Shown here: positions 54,103 through 62,969 of the stretch, one piece after another
Layout of the letters: every line of letters begins with the position of its first letter
Position numbering within the stretch: position 1 is the first letter of the stretch
From: Bacillota bacterium
GTDB lineage: Bacteria > Bacillota > Clostridia > Saccharofermentanales > Fastidiosipilaceae
Length of the DNA: 64,000 nucleotides
NCBI GenBank assembly: GCA_023388435.1
Contig: JAEWGG010000013.1
Span: 1 to 64,000, forward strand
Reading direction: 5' to 3'
Notes under the pieces: generated by a model
Told to the model about the DNA's origin: nothing
What the model saw: only the letters and a program-made list of their open reading frames with translations
The model's database searches: none
Made by a program: the position numbers and the translations under genes

Positions 54103-55677
54103 TTATTGCTCCACGAAGCGCATGCCGAAGGAATTCTCCTTGATGGCGTAAGCCTTGTCCTCACGCCAGCTCTTCATCTCTTCCTGGAACTTCTCCTGTC
54201 CCAGGTCCTGGCGCACGCGCTGGGCCCAGCCCTCCTCTTCGGACCAGGAAACAAAATAGATGATGTGGTAGCCGAAGGTCGTCTTGACTACGCCAACATC
54301 TCCAGCCTTGCGGGCGGAATCGTAAATCCAGTTATTGAACTCCGTGACAGTCTGGCCCTTCTGGATATCCTCCAACAGGCCAGTCTGACGCATGCGCCCC
54401 TTGGACTCAATCTCTTTGGCCACCGTCTGTACGTCCGCCTCAGAGCTGATCTTAGCCGCCATCTCCTCAGCCAGGGCCTTGTCGTTCTTGTCGTCTTCCT
54501 CGCTCAGCTGAGTCTGCCCCTGTGCCTTGGGATCGCCCAGCAGGATGTGGCGCACGCTGGGGAGCTTCTGCGTATCCTTGTTACGGGCCTGGAACTTCAG
54601 CAGGATCCAGGTCCCATTGTTCTCCACCAGATTGGTCTCACCCTGCTTGCGAGCTTGGTCAAAGAGCCAGGTCGCGCCCGCCTCACCCGCGTTGCTGCTG
54701 GCGGCGCTGTAGCTGCTCCGCTTCTGTTCCACCGATTTCTGCTCGCTGTAATTCGCTTGCTCCGTCTCAGGGGCATAGGTCTTGGCCAGCTCCAGCATGC
54801 TCTTGCCGCCGTTCAGCTCCGCCAGCGCCGCCTTGGCCTGCTTCTCAAGCTCGGTCTTGGCCTCCTCCTTCTGGGCCTCGGTCGCGTCCTGGGCCGGCGT
54901 CGGAGCAGTCATGCGGAAGTACTCATAGTCCACGTAATCGTAGTTATTCTGCTTCTCGCTGTAGGCCTTCTGAATCTCCTCGTCCGAGAACGTGTATGTC
55001 TTGACGTAGGCCTCAACAAAACGGCTCGCACTGAAGGCATTCTTCTGATACTGGTCAAAATCCTGCTCCGTAATGTTTGAGCCATAATGCTCGCGGAGGT
55101 ACTGGCTGTAGTCGCCCTTATAGCCTTCGAGACTGCTCTTCTTATAGTTGTCGAGCGAGGTCTCAAAATTCTTCATATCTTCTTCGCTGGGGGCAATCTT
55201 TTTCTCACGGGCCTTGCTCAGCAGGATGTACTGGTCGCGGATGGTCTCAGCAGCCTGCTTGCGGATCTGCCCGCCCCAGGTGATGTCGGGGTTGTCCTTA
55301 TCCATATTGAACTTCGCATCCAGATCAAGCTGACCATCGTTGCGTGTCGGGGCCATACCGAACTGGGCGTAGCTCGCATACTGCTGCTTAGCCGTGTTGT
55401 ACTGGAACTCATACTCAGCCATTGGGACCTTCTGATCGCCAATGCTCAGCGGGGAGAGGCGGGCCTGAATAAAGCCCGTGGAGAAGGCGAACCAAAGAGC
55501 AAAAACCAATACAATAAGGACGCAAATAATAGGAAAAACGTATTTCATTACCCTATTACCTGTATGAATATCACGTTTTTTGCCACTTTTTGTTTTATAT
55601 CGCTCCAGACGCTTCTTACGCTCTTCGCGGCGCTCCTCGAAGCGATCCAGCTCCTGCTCTCTCTTATTTTCGTTCAT
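54103..55677 (-). CDS. Membrane-anchored PpiC/PrsA-like peptidyl-prolyl isomerase
   Basis: 524 residues from the ATG at 55677 (AAGGGAAG upstream). The first 45 residues are highly charged and cytoplasmic, followed by a single transmembrane helix (about 47-68); no lipobox Cys is present, so unlike PrsA it is not a lipoprotein. A SurA-N-like helical region follows. The parvulin domain at about 370-505 shows SVRHILLGD, a Gly-rich DVGVVKTTFGYHIIYF strand and matching helices. Parvulin foldases outside the membrane help secreted proteins fold, which would include pilins. An Ala/Glu-rich helix lies at about 265-290. It is followed by a strong terminator. Confidence 0.88.
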   Translation of the reverse strand: MNENKREQELDRFEERREERKKRLERYKTKSGKKRDIHTGNRVMKYVFPIICVLIVLVFALWFAFSTGFIQARLSPLSIGDQKVPMAEYEFQYNTAKQQYASYAQFGMAPTRNDGQLDLDAKFNMDKDNPDITWGGQIRKQAAETIRDQYILLSKAREKKIAPSEEDMKNFETSLDNYKKSSLEGYKGDYSQYLREHYGSNITEQDFDQYQKNAFSASRFVEAYVKTYTFSDEEIQKAYSEKQNNYDYVDYEYFRMTAPTPAQDATEAQKEEAKTELEKQAKAALAELNGGKSMLELAKTYAPETEQANYSEQKSVEQKRSSYSAASSNAGEAGATWLFDQARKQGETNLVENNGTWILLKFQARNKDTQKLPSVRHILLGDPKAQGQTQLSEEDDKNDKALAEEMAAKISSEADVQTVAKEIESKGRMRQTGLLEDIQKGQTVTEFNNWIYDSARKAGDVGVVKTTFGYHIIYFVSWSEEEGWAQRVRQDLGQEKFQEEMKSWREDKAYAIKENSFGMRFVEQ

Positions 55678-55752
55678 GTGCTTCCCTTTCTTTGCCAAGT
55701 TTAGAAGTCAGATAGGGCCTATTGTACCGCAAAAGCGTCCTTTGGCCCAGCC

Positions 55753-56646
55753 TCAGCTCCTGGCCAGTCCCTGGAGCTGGTCCAGCAGGCGCTCACGCTC
55801 TTCAATTGAGAAGTACTCAATCAAAATACTCCCGCGCTTACCCTTATCCTTGAGTTTCACCCGCGTCCCCAGTTGCTGGCTCAGGCGCTCCTCCAGCTCC
55901 ATGATGGAGAGCTTGCGCTGCTCTTCCTCCCTGGCCACTCGCTCCTGTTTTAGTTCCTTCTGGGGAAGAGACATTTTTTTGACGAGCCGCTCTGTTTCAC
56001 GGACACTCAGTCCCTCCCGGTCGATGCGTTCAGCCAGGTGGAGCTGCAATTCGGCCTTTTCCAGGGCCAGAAGTGCCCTCGCATGCCCCATGCTAATCCG
56101 CTCATCGCGAAGCATCTCCTGAACTTCCTCAGTCAGGCTGAGAAGGCGGAGAATATTGCTGATACTTGGTCTGCTTTTACCGACAGACAGCGCAAGCTGC
56201 TCCTGGGTCATGGAGAAGTCTTCTATGAGCTTTTGTAGAGCCCTCGCCTCTTCCAGAACATTTAAATCGCGGCGCTGAACATTCTCAATCAGGGCCTGCT
56301 GAAGAACCTGGAGTTCACTCAATTCACGCACAATGGCGGGAATGTGCTTCAATCCTGCCTTTCGTGCCGCTCGCCAGCGACGCTCACCCGCCACAATGCG
56401 GTAGTGGCCCTCATGCTCCTGGTCCTCCGTCACAATAATAGGTTGAATCACACCATGTTCGCGGATGGAATCAGCTAATTCGAGCAGGGCCTCCTCCTGG
56501 AAATATTTTCGGGGCTGATCCCTATTGGGATTGACATCATTAATGTCCAGTTCAAGCACCGTTCGCGCAGCGTTGCCAGGGATGGCCTCCTGATTGAGGA
56601 GGGCTCCGAGGCCTCTACCCAGACCCTTTTGTTTTTTAACGGCCAT
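55753..56646 (-). CDS. parB: Chromosome partitioning protein ParB (Spo0J)
   Basis: 297 residues. The N-terminus GLGRGLGALL is typical; CTP-binding and spreading motifs include GERRWRAARKAG (about residues 84-95), and the parS-reading helix-turn-helix is MTQEQLALSVGKSRPSISNI (about 146-165). The C-terminal dimerisation region starts near 230. ParB loads on parS sites, slides as a CTP-dependent clamp and recruits SMC. Three candidate parS sites lie within 1.1 kb. Its start overlaps the end of parA by 11 bases. Confidence 0.96.
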   Translation of the reverse strand: MAVKKQKGLGRGLGALLNQEAIPGNAARTVLELDINDVNPNRDQPRKYFQEEALLELADSIREHGVIQPIIVTEDQEHEGHYRIVAGERRWRAARKAGLKHIPAIVRELSELQVLQQALIENVQRRDLNVLEEARALQKLIEDFSMTQEQLALSVGKSRPSISNILRLLSLTEEVQEMLRDERISMGHARALLALEKAELQLHLAERIDREGLSVRETERLVKKMSLPQKELKQERVAREEEQRKLSIMELEERLSQQLGTRVKLKDKGKRGSILIEYFSIEERERLLDQLQGLARS

Positions 56647-57418
56647 TTTCCTTACCCATATCCCTTCTAATCACTTCCCGTGCCAGACTTTTATAGGCTT
56701 CTGCCCCACGTGACCGCGGATCATAGACCGTGATCGGCTGTCCGTAGGAGGGTGCCTCACTCAAGCGTACATTTCGCGGTACCACAGTACGAAAAACGAG
56801 GTCGCCATAGTATTGACGCAGCTCTCTCTCAACCTGTCTCGCCAGCTGTGTACGCTGATCGCACATGGTGATGAGCACACCAAAAATTGAAATCTTATTG
56901 TTCCACGTGGAACGCACAGCATTTACCGTCTCCATCAACTGACTGATACCCTCAAGCGCATAGAATTCCGCCTGGATGGGAACCAGAATCTGATCTGTGG
57001 CCACCAGAGCATTGAGCGTCAGGAGCCCAAGGGAGGGGGGGCAGTCTATAAGAATGAAGTCATAGGCATCTCGAATGGGATTTAAAGCTCGCTTCAGGCG
57101 CTGTTCGCGCTCCTCCATCTGAGCTAATTCCACCTCGGCACCGGCCAGATTCATGTTCGCTGGAATGATACTCAGATTTTTAAGCTCCGTCTGAATAGTT
57201 GCTTCCTGGCTGGAAGCTCCTTCAATAATTAGCTCATAGGTACTGAGTTCAACAGCATTCTTATCGATCCCCAGACCTGAACTGGCGTTTCCCTGAGGGT
57301 CAAAATCCACAATCAGACAACGCTTGCCGCGGGCCGCCAGAGAGGCTGCCAGACTGATACAACTTGTAGTCTTACCGACACCGCCCTTCTGATTTACGAT
57401 TGCCAGTATACGTCCCAT
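56636..57418 (-). CDS. parA: Chromosome partitioning ATPase ParA (Soj)
   Basis: 260 residues. The deviant Walker A QKGGVGKTTSCISLA is at residues 9-23, the A' motif VDFDPQGNASSGLG near 39, and Walker B ILIDCPPSLG near 118. ParA acts with ParB in origin segregation and, as Soj, can regulate DnaA. AAGGAGG lies just before the ATG, and a parS site (57432-57447) lies between a TATAAT box (57465-57470) and the start codon, so ParB binding could repress the operon. A second parS site lies inside the gene. Confidence 0.96.
   Translation of the reverse strand: MGRILAIVNQKGGVGKTTSCISLAASLAARGKRCLIVDFDPQGNASSGLGIDKNAVELSTYELIIEGASSQEATIQTELKNLSIIPANMNLAGAEVELAQMEEREQRLKRALNPIRDAYDFILIDCPPSLGLLTLNALVATDQILVPIQAEFYALEGISQLMETVNAVRSTWNNKISIFGVLITMCDQRTQLARQVERELRQYYGDLVFRTVVPRNVRLSEAPSYGQPITVYDPRSRGAEAYKSLAREVIRRDMGKENGR
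56899..56914. promoter_or_regulatory. parS site inside parA
   Basis: TGTTCCACGTGGAACG contains the 14-base palindrome GTTCCACGTGGAAC, a known parS variant of TGTTNCACGTGAAACA. It lies within the parA coding sequence, as parS sites often do. Confidence 0.8.
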
Positions 57419-57431
57419 GCCGCCTCCTTAC

Positions 57432-57447
57432 CGTTTCACGTGAAACA
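57432..57447. promoter_or_regulatory. parS site in parA leader
   Basis: CGTTTCACGTGAAACA matches 15 of 16 positions of the parS consensus and contains the perfect palindrome GTTTCACGTGAAAC. It is 14 bases upstream of the parA ATG. Confidence 0.9.
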
Positions 57448-57694
57448 ATGAAAATATCCTCTGCATTATAACGATTTTCTATCCTGTCATGGTTACATGA
57501 AGATTGCAATCTCACGCTAGCCTTATAAATACATTAATATAAAGCTCCTTACTACGATCTTCTGTTTCTCGCTCAAGTCACTTACGTATCGATCTTGATT
57601 CTGGGCTTAAATCAGTCTCAATCCTTACAGCCCTATTCAAAATATGCACTGCTGCGCTTCGCAGTAGTGCTAATAAATTTTTCGGAAGCATAGA

Positions 57695-57710
57695 TGTTCC
57701 ACGTGAAACG
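57695..57710. promoter_or_regulatory. parS site between gyrB and parA
   Basis: TGTTCCACGTGAAACG matches 15 of 16 consensus positions. It lies directly beside the gyrB terminator. The remaining 57419-57786 sequence is AT-rich, with no gene. Confidence 0.9.
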
Positions 57711-57745
57711 AAAGAGCAGCCGATCAACTGACCTGCTGCTCTTTC
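57710..57745 (-). terminator. Terminator after gyrB
   Basis: Perfect arms GAAAGAGCAGC (57710-57720) and GCTGCTCTTTC (57735-57745) with a 14-base loop. On the minus strand TTTCGTTTC follows, overlapping the parS site. Confidence 0.8.
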
Positions 57746-57786
57746 ATTCTGCCGTCTGGACTATGGCTAGCTCTTATTGCCTTAGC

Positions 57787-59862
57787 TCAGATATCCAGTC
57801 TTGCATAGGCCGCATTCGCCTGGATATAGGCTCTGCGGGGTTCCACCTGATCGCCCATGAGCAGAGCGAAGGTCTCATCAGCTTCTTTTAGGTCTTCTAC
57901 ATTAACCTGGAGCAGTCGTCTGGTCTGAGGATTCATAGTTGTCTCCCAGAGCTGTTCGGAAGACATCTCACCGAGACCCTTATAGCGCTGGATACGCGCC
58001 TCTTTATCCGGATGCTCAGCCTTGATTCGTTCCAGATCCTCATCTGTATAAGCGTAGAAGTCCTTATCTCCATAACTGAGCTTGTACAGAGGGGGACAGG
58101 CAATATAGACATGACCCTGTTCAATGAGCGGCCTCATATGGCGGAAGAAAAAGGTCAGGAGCAGGGTCCGGATGTGTGCCCCGTCCACATCAGCATCGGC
58201 CATGATGATAACCTTACCATAACGGATTTTTTCCAGGTCGAAGTCAGCACCGATACCAGCGCCAAGGGCCATGACAATAGGGGAGAGCTTCTCATTCTCA
58301 TAGACCTTATCAATTCGGGCGCGCTCAACGTTGAGCATCTTTCCCCAGAGCGGCAGTATGGCCTGGTACTTACGCTCACGGCCCCCCTTGGCGGAACCTC
58401 CTGCAGAATCGCCCTCAACAATAAATATTTCTGAGTACAATGGATCATTGACCTGACAGTCATGGAGCTTGCCGGGTAGGGTCACACTGTCAAAGGTGCT
58501 CTTCTTTCGGGTCAATTCACGGGCGCGCTTGGCTGCGTCACGGGCTCGGGCCGCACTCAGGCACTTATCGACAATCACGCGGGCAATGGAGGGATTCTCC
58601 TCGAGGAAGGTCGCCAGTTTCTCATTCATCGCCGATTCAACCTGGGTACGGGCCTCCGCGTTTCCGAGACGGGACTTGGTCTGTCCCTCGAACTGGGGTT
58701 CGGGCATCTTTACACTGATTATGGCCGTAATACCCTCGCGCACGTCCTCGCCACTGAAATTCTTATCATTCTTGCCGAGAAGATTGTACTTCCGGGCATA
58801 GTCATTCATCACCTTGGTCAGGGCTGAGCGGAAACCTGTCATATGCGTTCCACCTTCAAAGGTGGCAATATTATTTGCATATGTATAAACATTCTCTATA
58901 TAAGAATTATTATATTGTATTGCGATTTCCACAAAGCTCTCACCCTGGCGGCTTGCCATGTAGATAGGCGGCTGGTGCAGGGCTTCGCGATGCTTGTTGA
59001 TATATTCGACAAAGGAGACGATACCGCCCTCATAGTGCAGCATTTTCTCCTCGACTTCCTCATCACGCTCATCGCGCAGGAGTATGCTGATCTCACGGTT
59101 CAAGAAGGCCATCTCTCTGTAACGCGTGATCATGGAATTGAAGTCAAAGCGTATATCCGGAAAAATCTGCTTATCTGGTAAGAAAATCGTCTTAGTACCA
59201 CTTTCGCCAGGATCGCAGTCCCCGATAACTTCCAGGGCGCGCACGGTCTTGCCTCGCTCGAAGGCGATGTGATAGACCTTTCCCTCACGCTTGACAAAGA
59301 CCTCCATGCGCTCAGAGAGGGCGTTTACCACTGATGCGCCGACGCCGTGCAGACCGCCAGATACGCTGTAGGCCCCGCCGCCAAACTTACCACCAGCATG
59401 GAGGATGGTGTGGACAACCTCCACGGTAGGGATGCCAACCTTGGGGTGGATGCCGACGGGAATGCCGCTGCCATCGTCCTCTACACTGACCGTTCCGTCC
59501 TTGTGGAGACTCACCTTAATGAGGTCGCAGCGTCCGGCCAGGGCCTCATCCACCGAATTGGCCACAATTTCATAAACCAGGTGGTGGAGGCCCCGCAGGG
59601 TCGTGTCGCCGATATACATACCCGGGCGCTTACGGACGGCTTCCAGGCCTTCTAATACCTGGATATCCTCCTCGCTGTAATCCGAGCTGTTATGCGTGTC
59701 GAAGCGTTCCTGGTCATCGGGCAGAGCGGAACGCTCTACGAAGTCGTCATCAATGAGCGCGTGGGGATTGCTCGCCGCATTCTGCAGGGCCTCTTCCGAC
59801 TGCTCGTTATTGGCCTCCAAATAGGCTTTCATATCACTGTTCTTCTGATTCTCAGACATCAT
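57787..59862 (-). CDS. gyrB: DNA gyrase subunit B
   Basis: 691 residues. The GHKL ATPase domain has EIVANSVDEAL (near residue 97) and GGLHGVGASVVNALS; TOPRIM motifs are EIFIVEGDSAGGSAKGGRER (near 479-498) and IIMADADVDGAHIRTLL (near 555). The conserved core begins at IQVLEGLEAVRKRPGMYIG near residue 67, so about 55 residues at the N-terminus are an acidic, Asn/Glu-rich extension beyond the usual length. AGGAGA before the ATG and the four-base overlap with remB support the start. gyrA does not follow; parS sites and parAB do. Confidence 0.97.
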   Translation of the reverse strand: MMSENQKNSDMKAYLEANNEQSEEALQNAASNPHALIDDDFVERSALPDDQERFDTHNSSDYSEEDIQVLEGLEAVRKRPGMYIGDTTLRGLHHLVYEIVANSVDEALAGRCDLIKVSLHKDGTVSVEDDGSGIPVGIHPKVGIPTVEVVHTILHAGGKFGGGAYSVSGGLHGVGASVVNALSERMEVFVKREGKVYHIAFERGKTVRALEVIGDCDPGESGTKTIFLPDKQIFPDIRFDFNSMITRYREMAFLNREISILLRDERDEEVEEKMLHYEGGIVSFVEYINKHREALHQPPIYMASRQGESFVEIAIQYNNSYIENVYTYANNIATFEGGTHMTGFRSALTKVMNDYARKYNLLGKNDKNFSGEDVREGITAIISVKMPEPQFEGQTKSRLGNAEARTQVESAMNEKLATFLEENPSIARVIVDKCLSAARARDAAKRARELTRKKSTFDSVTLPGKLHDCQVNDPLYSEIFIVEGDSAGGSAKGGRERKYQAILPLWGKMLNVERARIDKVYENEKLSPIVMALGAGIGADFDLEKIRYGKVIIMADADVDGAHIRTLLLTFFFRHMRPLIEQGHVYIACPPLYKLSYGDKDFYAYTDEDLERIKAEHPDKEARIQRYKGLGEMSSEQLWETTMNPQTRRLLQVNVEDLKEADETFALLMGDQVEPRRAYIQANAAYARLDI

Positions 59863-60140
59863 TCTTCTCCTGCTTTAGCCTGTATTCTGGAACGCTGTCC
59901 CTGCCGTACACGGGCTGCAAGAACCCGGCTGGACAGGGGGGACAGGTACGTGGCATCGAGACTCAAAACGAGGCTCAGGGGCAGATTTCCTCCGATCTCC
60001 GTGAAGCCCGAGGACTCTTGGAGTCGCCCCAAAAAAGCTCGGTTTGTCCCCCGATCATAGGCGGTTAAGTTGTCTAAATCAAAAATCCCAACGATGTAGC
60101 GATCGGAAATACTGACATCGTCTCCCAGATGGACATACAT
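59859..60140 (-). CDS. remB: RemB-like DUF370 protein (extracellular matrix regulator family)
   Basis: 93 residues. It begins MYVHLGDDVSISDRYIVGIFD, the family hallmark, followed by a variable centre and a basic tail. RemA/RemB proteins are small DNA-binding or scaffold proteins that affect biofilm and osmoprotection genes in Bacillus. The position between recF and gyrB is the normal one for remB (yaaB). The gene is coupled to gyrB by an ATGA overlap and follows recF by seven bases. Confidence 0.85.
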   Translation of the reverse strand: MYVHLGDDVSISDRYIVGIFDLDNLTAYDRGTNRAFLGRLQESSGFTEIGGNLPLSLVLSLDATYLSPLSSRVLAARVRQGQRSRIQAKAGEE

Positions 60141-60147
60141 TTAACCA

Positions 60148-61344
60148 TTATACTCCCTGATCCTGGTCTGCCCTGAACCGTTCTTCCTTCACCTGGGCCC
60201 CCTCACCGACGTAGAAGCACTTATAGTGAGCTCTGCTGGACTCCGGCAGAAGCTTCTGCATATTCTCCGCATCCGTACAGGTAATGAAGACCTGTATTCC
60301 CGAAATGTGCTCCAGAATGTGGCGTCTGCGGCCCATATCTAACTCGGGGAGGATGTCGTCCAGCAGGAGTATGGGGGCCGTGTGTGACCGCGCCTGTACG
60401 GCGGCTAATTCCGCCTCTTTCAAGGCCAGGACAGCGGTCCTCTGCTGTCCCTGTGAACCGTAGACCTTGACCTCCTTATCGTCCAGAAGGACCTGCACAT
60501 CGTCTTTCTGTGGCCCGTAGAGACAGCTTCCACGACGTATCTCCTCCGCATGGGCCATCTTCAGCCGTTCCACAATTAATCCTTTGCGCTCTTCAACGGT
60601 ATCCGCATCCCGCCAGATTCGATGTTCCAGATAGTGTACAGAGAGCCGCTCCCTGCCTCCAGAAACCTCCTGGTGAACTGCAGCTGCCTGGACTTCCAGC
60701 TCCCGCAGCAGCTCTCTTCGCTCCAGACTGATCTGGGCCGCCAGGCCCGCATAGATCTCATCCCAAATATAGAGTTCCTCGCTGTCCTGACAACCCTGAT
60801 CCCGAAGCTGTTTCAGCAGTCGGTTACGCTGGCTCAGAACCCGCGAGAACTGCTGAAGATTGCTGAAGTACAGAGGACTAAGTCTGGATAGGAGCATGTC
60901 CAGGAAGCGCCTGCGGCCCTGTGGACCACCCTTGATCAGCATGATGTCTTCAGGGGCAAAGATCACCGCCTGAAAAAGCCCCATCAGCTCCCCGATGCGT
61001 TCCAGCTTCAGCCCATTGTGCCAGATGCTGCGCCCCTGGCCCTCCAAACTTCCCCGTTCTCCGTATACCAGTCTTAGACTTTCCTGGTATTCCGGGTGTC
61101 GGGGATTATTGGCTGGATCTGAATAGAATAGCTCCATCTCATAGGCGCTCGTACCATGGCGGATCAGTTCCCGGTCGTAGGCTGTACGGTGGCTGCGGGC
61201 ACAACTCGCCATATATATGGCCTCCAATATATTGGTCTTGCCGCGCCCGTTACGCCCCGTAATAATGTTGAGCACAGGATCAAACTGCAGCTCCAGCGTC
61301 TCATAACTGCGGAAGTCCCGCAGCCGCAAACGGTCTAACTGCAT
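60148..61344 (-). CDS. recF: DNA replication and repair protein RecF
   Basis: 398 residues, somewhat longer than the usual 360-370. Walker A is GRNGRGKTNILEAIYMAS (residues 30-47), an SxxQ-like signature GSQGQQRTAVLALKEAE is near 303, and Walker B ILLLDDILPELD near 328. RecF helps load RecA at gapped DNA with RecO and RecR. It starts 15 bases after dnaN. The last 25 residues are charged and beyond the family core. Confidence 0.96.
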   Translation of the reverse strand: MQLDRLRLRDFRSYETLELQFDPVLNIITGRNGRGKTNILEAIYMASCARSHRTAYDRELIRHGTSAYEMELFYSDPANNPRHPEYQESLRLVYGERGSLEGQGRSIWHNGLKLERIGELMGLFQAVIFAPEDIMLIKGGPQGRRRFLDMLLSRLSPLYFSNLQQFSRVLSQRNRLLKQLRDQGCQDSEELYIWDEIYAGLAAQISLERRELLRELEVQAAAVHQEVSGGRERLSVHYLEHRIWRDADTVEERKGLIVERLKMAHAEEIRRGSCLYGPQKDDVQVLLDDKEVKVYGSQGQQRTAVLALKEAELAAVQARSHTAPILLLDDILPELDMGRRRHILEHISGIQVFITCTDAENMQKLLPESSRAHYKCFYVGEGAQVKEERFRADQDQGV

Positions 61345-61359
61345 GGTTGAAGCGTCGTC

Positions 61360-62478
61360 CTAGCCTCTCAACGGAAGCATGAGGTAGCTGTAGCGATCTC
61401 CCTCCAGCGGGGAGACGACACAGGGACCGATGCTGCCGCTGAATTCCAGACGAACTTTCTCATCATCGAGGACTCGGACCACCTCCTGGAAGAAGAAGGG
61501 GTTAAAGTCCAGCTTAATATTCGGTCCCTCAGCGGACTCCAGTTCGATCTGGTCCTTAAAGCCGCCCTTTACCGTATTAATTCGTACGTGCAGGTACTGC
61601 TCGTCCTTCATCTCAAGATTCAGGGGGAAACGGATCTCATCGCTGTTCGTGAGGATGAGTGCCCGCTCCAGGGCGCTGCGAAGGGCCCTGCTGTCGATGG
61701 TCATCGCCGTCTGATAGCTCTTTGGGAAAAACTTCTCATATTCCATGAAGGCTCCGGCCACCAGATTAGAAATCATGCGGGTCTCGCCGTAGCGAAATTC
61801 GATATGTGTGCTGTCAGCAAGGATGCGCAGCTCGCCCTTATCTTTAAGAGCCTGGTAGAGCTCGGACAGTGTACTTCCAGGAATAATAAAAGCGTACTCG
61901 CCCCAGGGTTGGTCCTCGGCGGCCTTGTCCACACGGTAAATAGCCATGCGATAGCCGTCAATAGCCACCATCTCAGCACGGTGCCCCTGGGCCTTGAAGA
62001 GGGCACCCGTCAGATTCGGACGGTTCACATCCCGACTGATACAATCGCGGGTGCTGGCGATCATCTTGCGCAGGTCCTTCTGAGCCATCAGCAGTTCCTG
62101 CTGCTGCCCCTCTTCAATACGTGGAAGGAGGGGGTAGCCCTCAGCGTCGAGGCCATGTATTTCGAAAACCACCTGCTGACAGGAGAGCTTGACGAGGCAG
62201 TTCTCGCGCTCTTCAAAGTGGATAGCCCCATCTGGCAACTTTTTCAGAATGCTTTCCAGGATATCCGGCTCCACGACAAGGCGCCCCTGCTGCTGAATAT
62301 CCGCCGCACAGCGGGTCTCAATACCCAGCTTCTGGTCATAGCCGAACAGGGTCAGTTCCTGAGCCGCCTCGATGAGGACGCCTTCGAGCAGGGGAGAGCT
62401 ACTGCGTGTGGACACGGCGCGCTTACAGGTCTGTACCGCTTCTAGAAGATCTTGACGATTACAGAGAAATTGAATCAT
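61360..62478 (-). CDS. dnaN: DNA polymerase III sliding clamp (beta)
   Basis: 372 residues from the ATG at 62478 (AAGAAGG upstream); the longer frame to 62523 is rejected. The three-domain clamp fold is supported by conserved blocks such as TRSSSPLLEGVLIEA (residue 25), NRPNLTGALF (near 155) and the C-terminal YSYLMLPLRG. The ring tethers the polymerase to DNA and also binds repair proteins. It is first in the dnaN-recF-remB-gyrB transcript. Confidence 0.97.
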   Translation of the reverse strand: MIQFLCNRQDLLEAVQTCKRAVSTRSSSPLLEGVLIEAAQELTLFGYDQKLGIETRCAADIQQQGRLVVEPDILESILKKLPDGAIHFEERENCLVKLSCQQVVFEIHGLDAEGYPLLPRIEEGQQQELLMAQKDLRKMIASTRDCISRDVNRPNLTGALFKAQGHRAEMVAIDGYRMAIYRVDKAAEDQPWGEYAFIIPGSTLSELYQALKDKGELRILADSTHIEFRYGETRMISNLVAGAFMEYEKFFPKSYQTAMTIDSRALRSALERALILTNSDEIRFPLNLEMKDEQYLHVRINTVKGGFKDQIELESAEGPNIKLDFNPFFFQEVVRVLDDEKVRLEFSGSIGPCVVSPLEGDRYSYLMLPLRG

Positions 62479-62597
62479 GCGCTGTACCTTCTTTCCTTTT
62501 TTTCTAAGACTTCCTCTATCCACCAGCTGCGGAAGTTCTGGCGGAGGGAAGTATAGCTTAGGGGTTTAATAGTTGTCTTAGTATGCTCGGTGCACAC

Positions 62598-62800
62598 TGT
62601 GGACATCTGAGTCAAGAGCCCTGAAATAGGGGCTCTTGACCTCTTTTTTCCTGTGGACAAGCGGTCTTATTTATCCGCAGAGTCCGGCGTATGTTTTGTG
62701 GATGCTGTGGATAAACTGACTTGTCCACAGACTGGCCACACTTATCCACCGACTTATCCACAGGCATTGGGGGTTTTACACTTCCTGCGCATGTGGATAC
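62598..62800. other. oriC: DnaA-box cluster between dnaA and dnaN
   Basis: Several DnaA boxes (consensus TTATNCACA) in about 200 bases. Perfect: 62706-62714 (minus) and 62754-62762 (plus). One or two mismatches: 62598-62606 and 62652-62660 (minus), 62671-62679, 62721-62729 and 62742-62750 (plus), 62792-62800 (minus). An AT-rich segment at 62917-62950 (CTATATATACCCTATTATAC) is a candidate unwinding element. Location downstream of dnaA is standard for the origin in this phylum. Confidence 0.88.
62611..62650 (+). terminator. Terminator-like hairpin within oriC, facing dnaA
   Basis: Perfect 11-base arms GTCAAGAGCCC (62611-62621) and GGGCTCTTGAC (62630-62640), loop eight bases, followed by CTCTTTTTTC on the plus strand. 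All nearby genes run on the minus strand, so it has no obvious plus-strand gene to end. It lies between two DnaA boxes. Confidence 0.75.
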
Positions 62801-62969
62801 GTCGCTATCTGTTCCCGCATATAAAGGTACGAATCTCCGTATCAGGAGCTCGAGGAGAGGGCGCTCCCCAAGGAAGAAGCCCCCAGGTGTACACACGTCG
62901 GGAGCTTCTGAACAGTATGGTACCTATATATACCCTATTATACTAGAAAGGGAGCAAAAAGGTAGGTTC

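Noticed and set aside
62653..62946. Small ORFs across oriC
   Set aside because: They are built from DnaA boxes and the AT-rich element; origin function explains the sequence.
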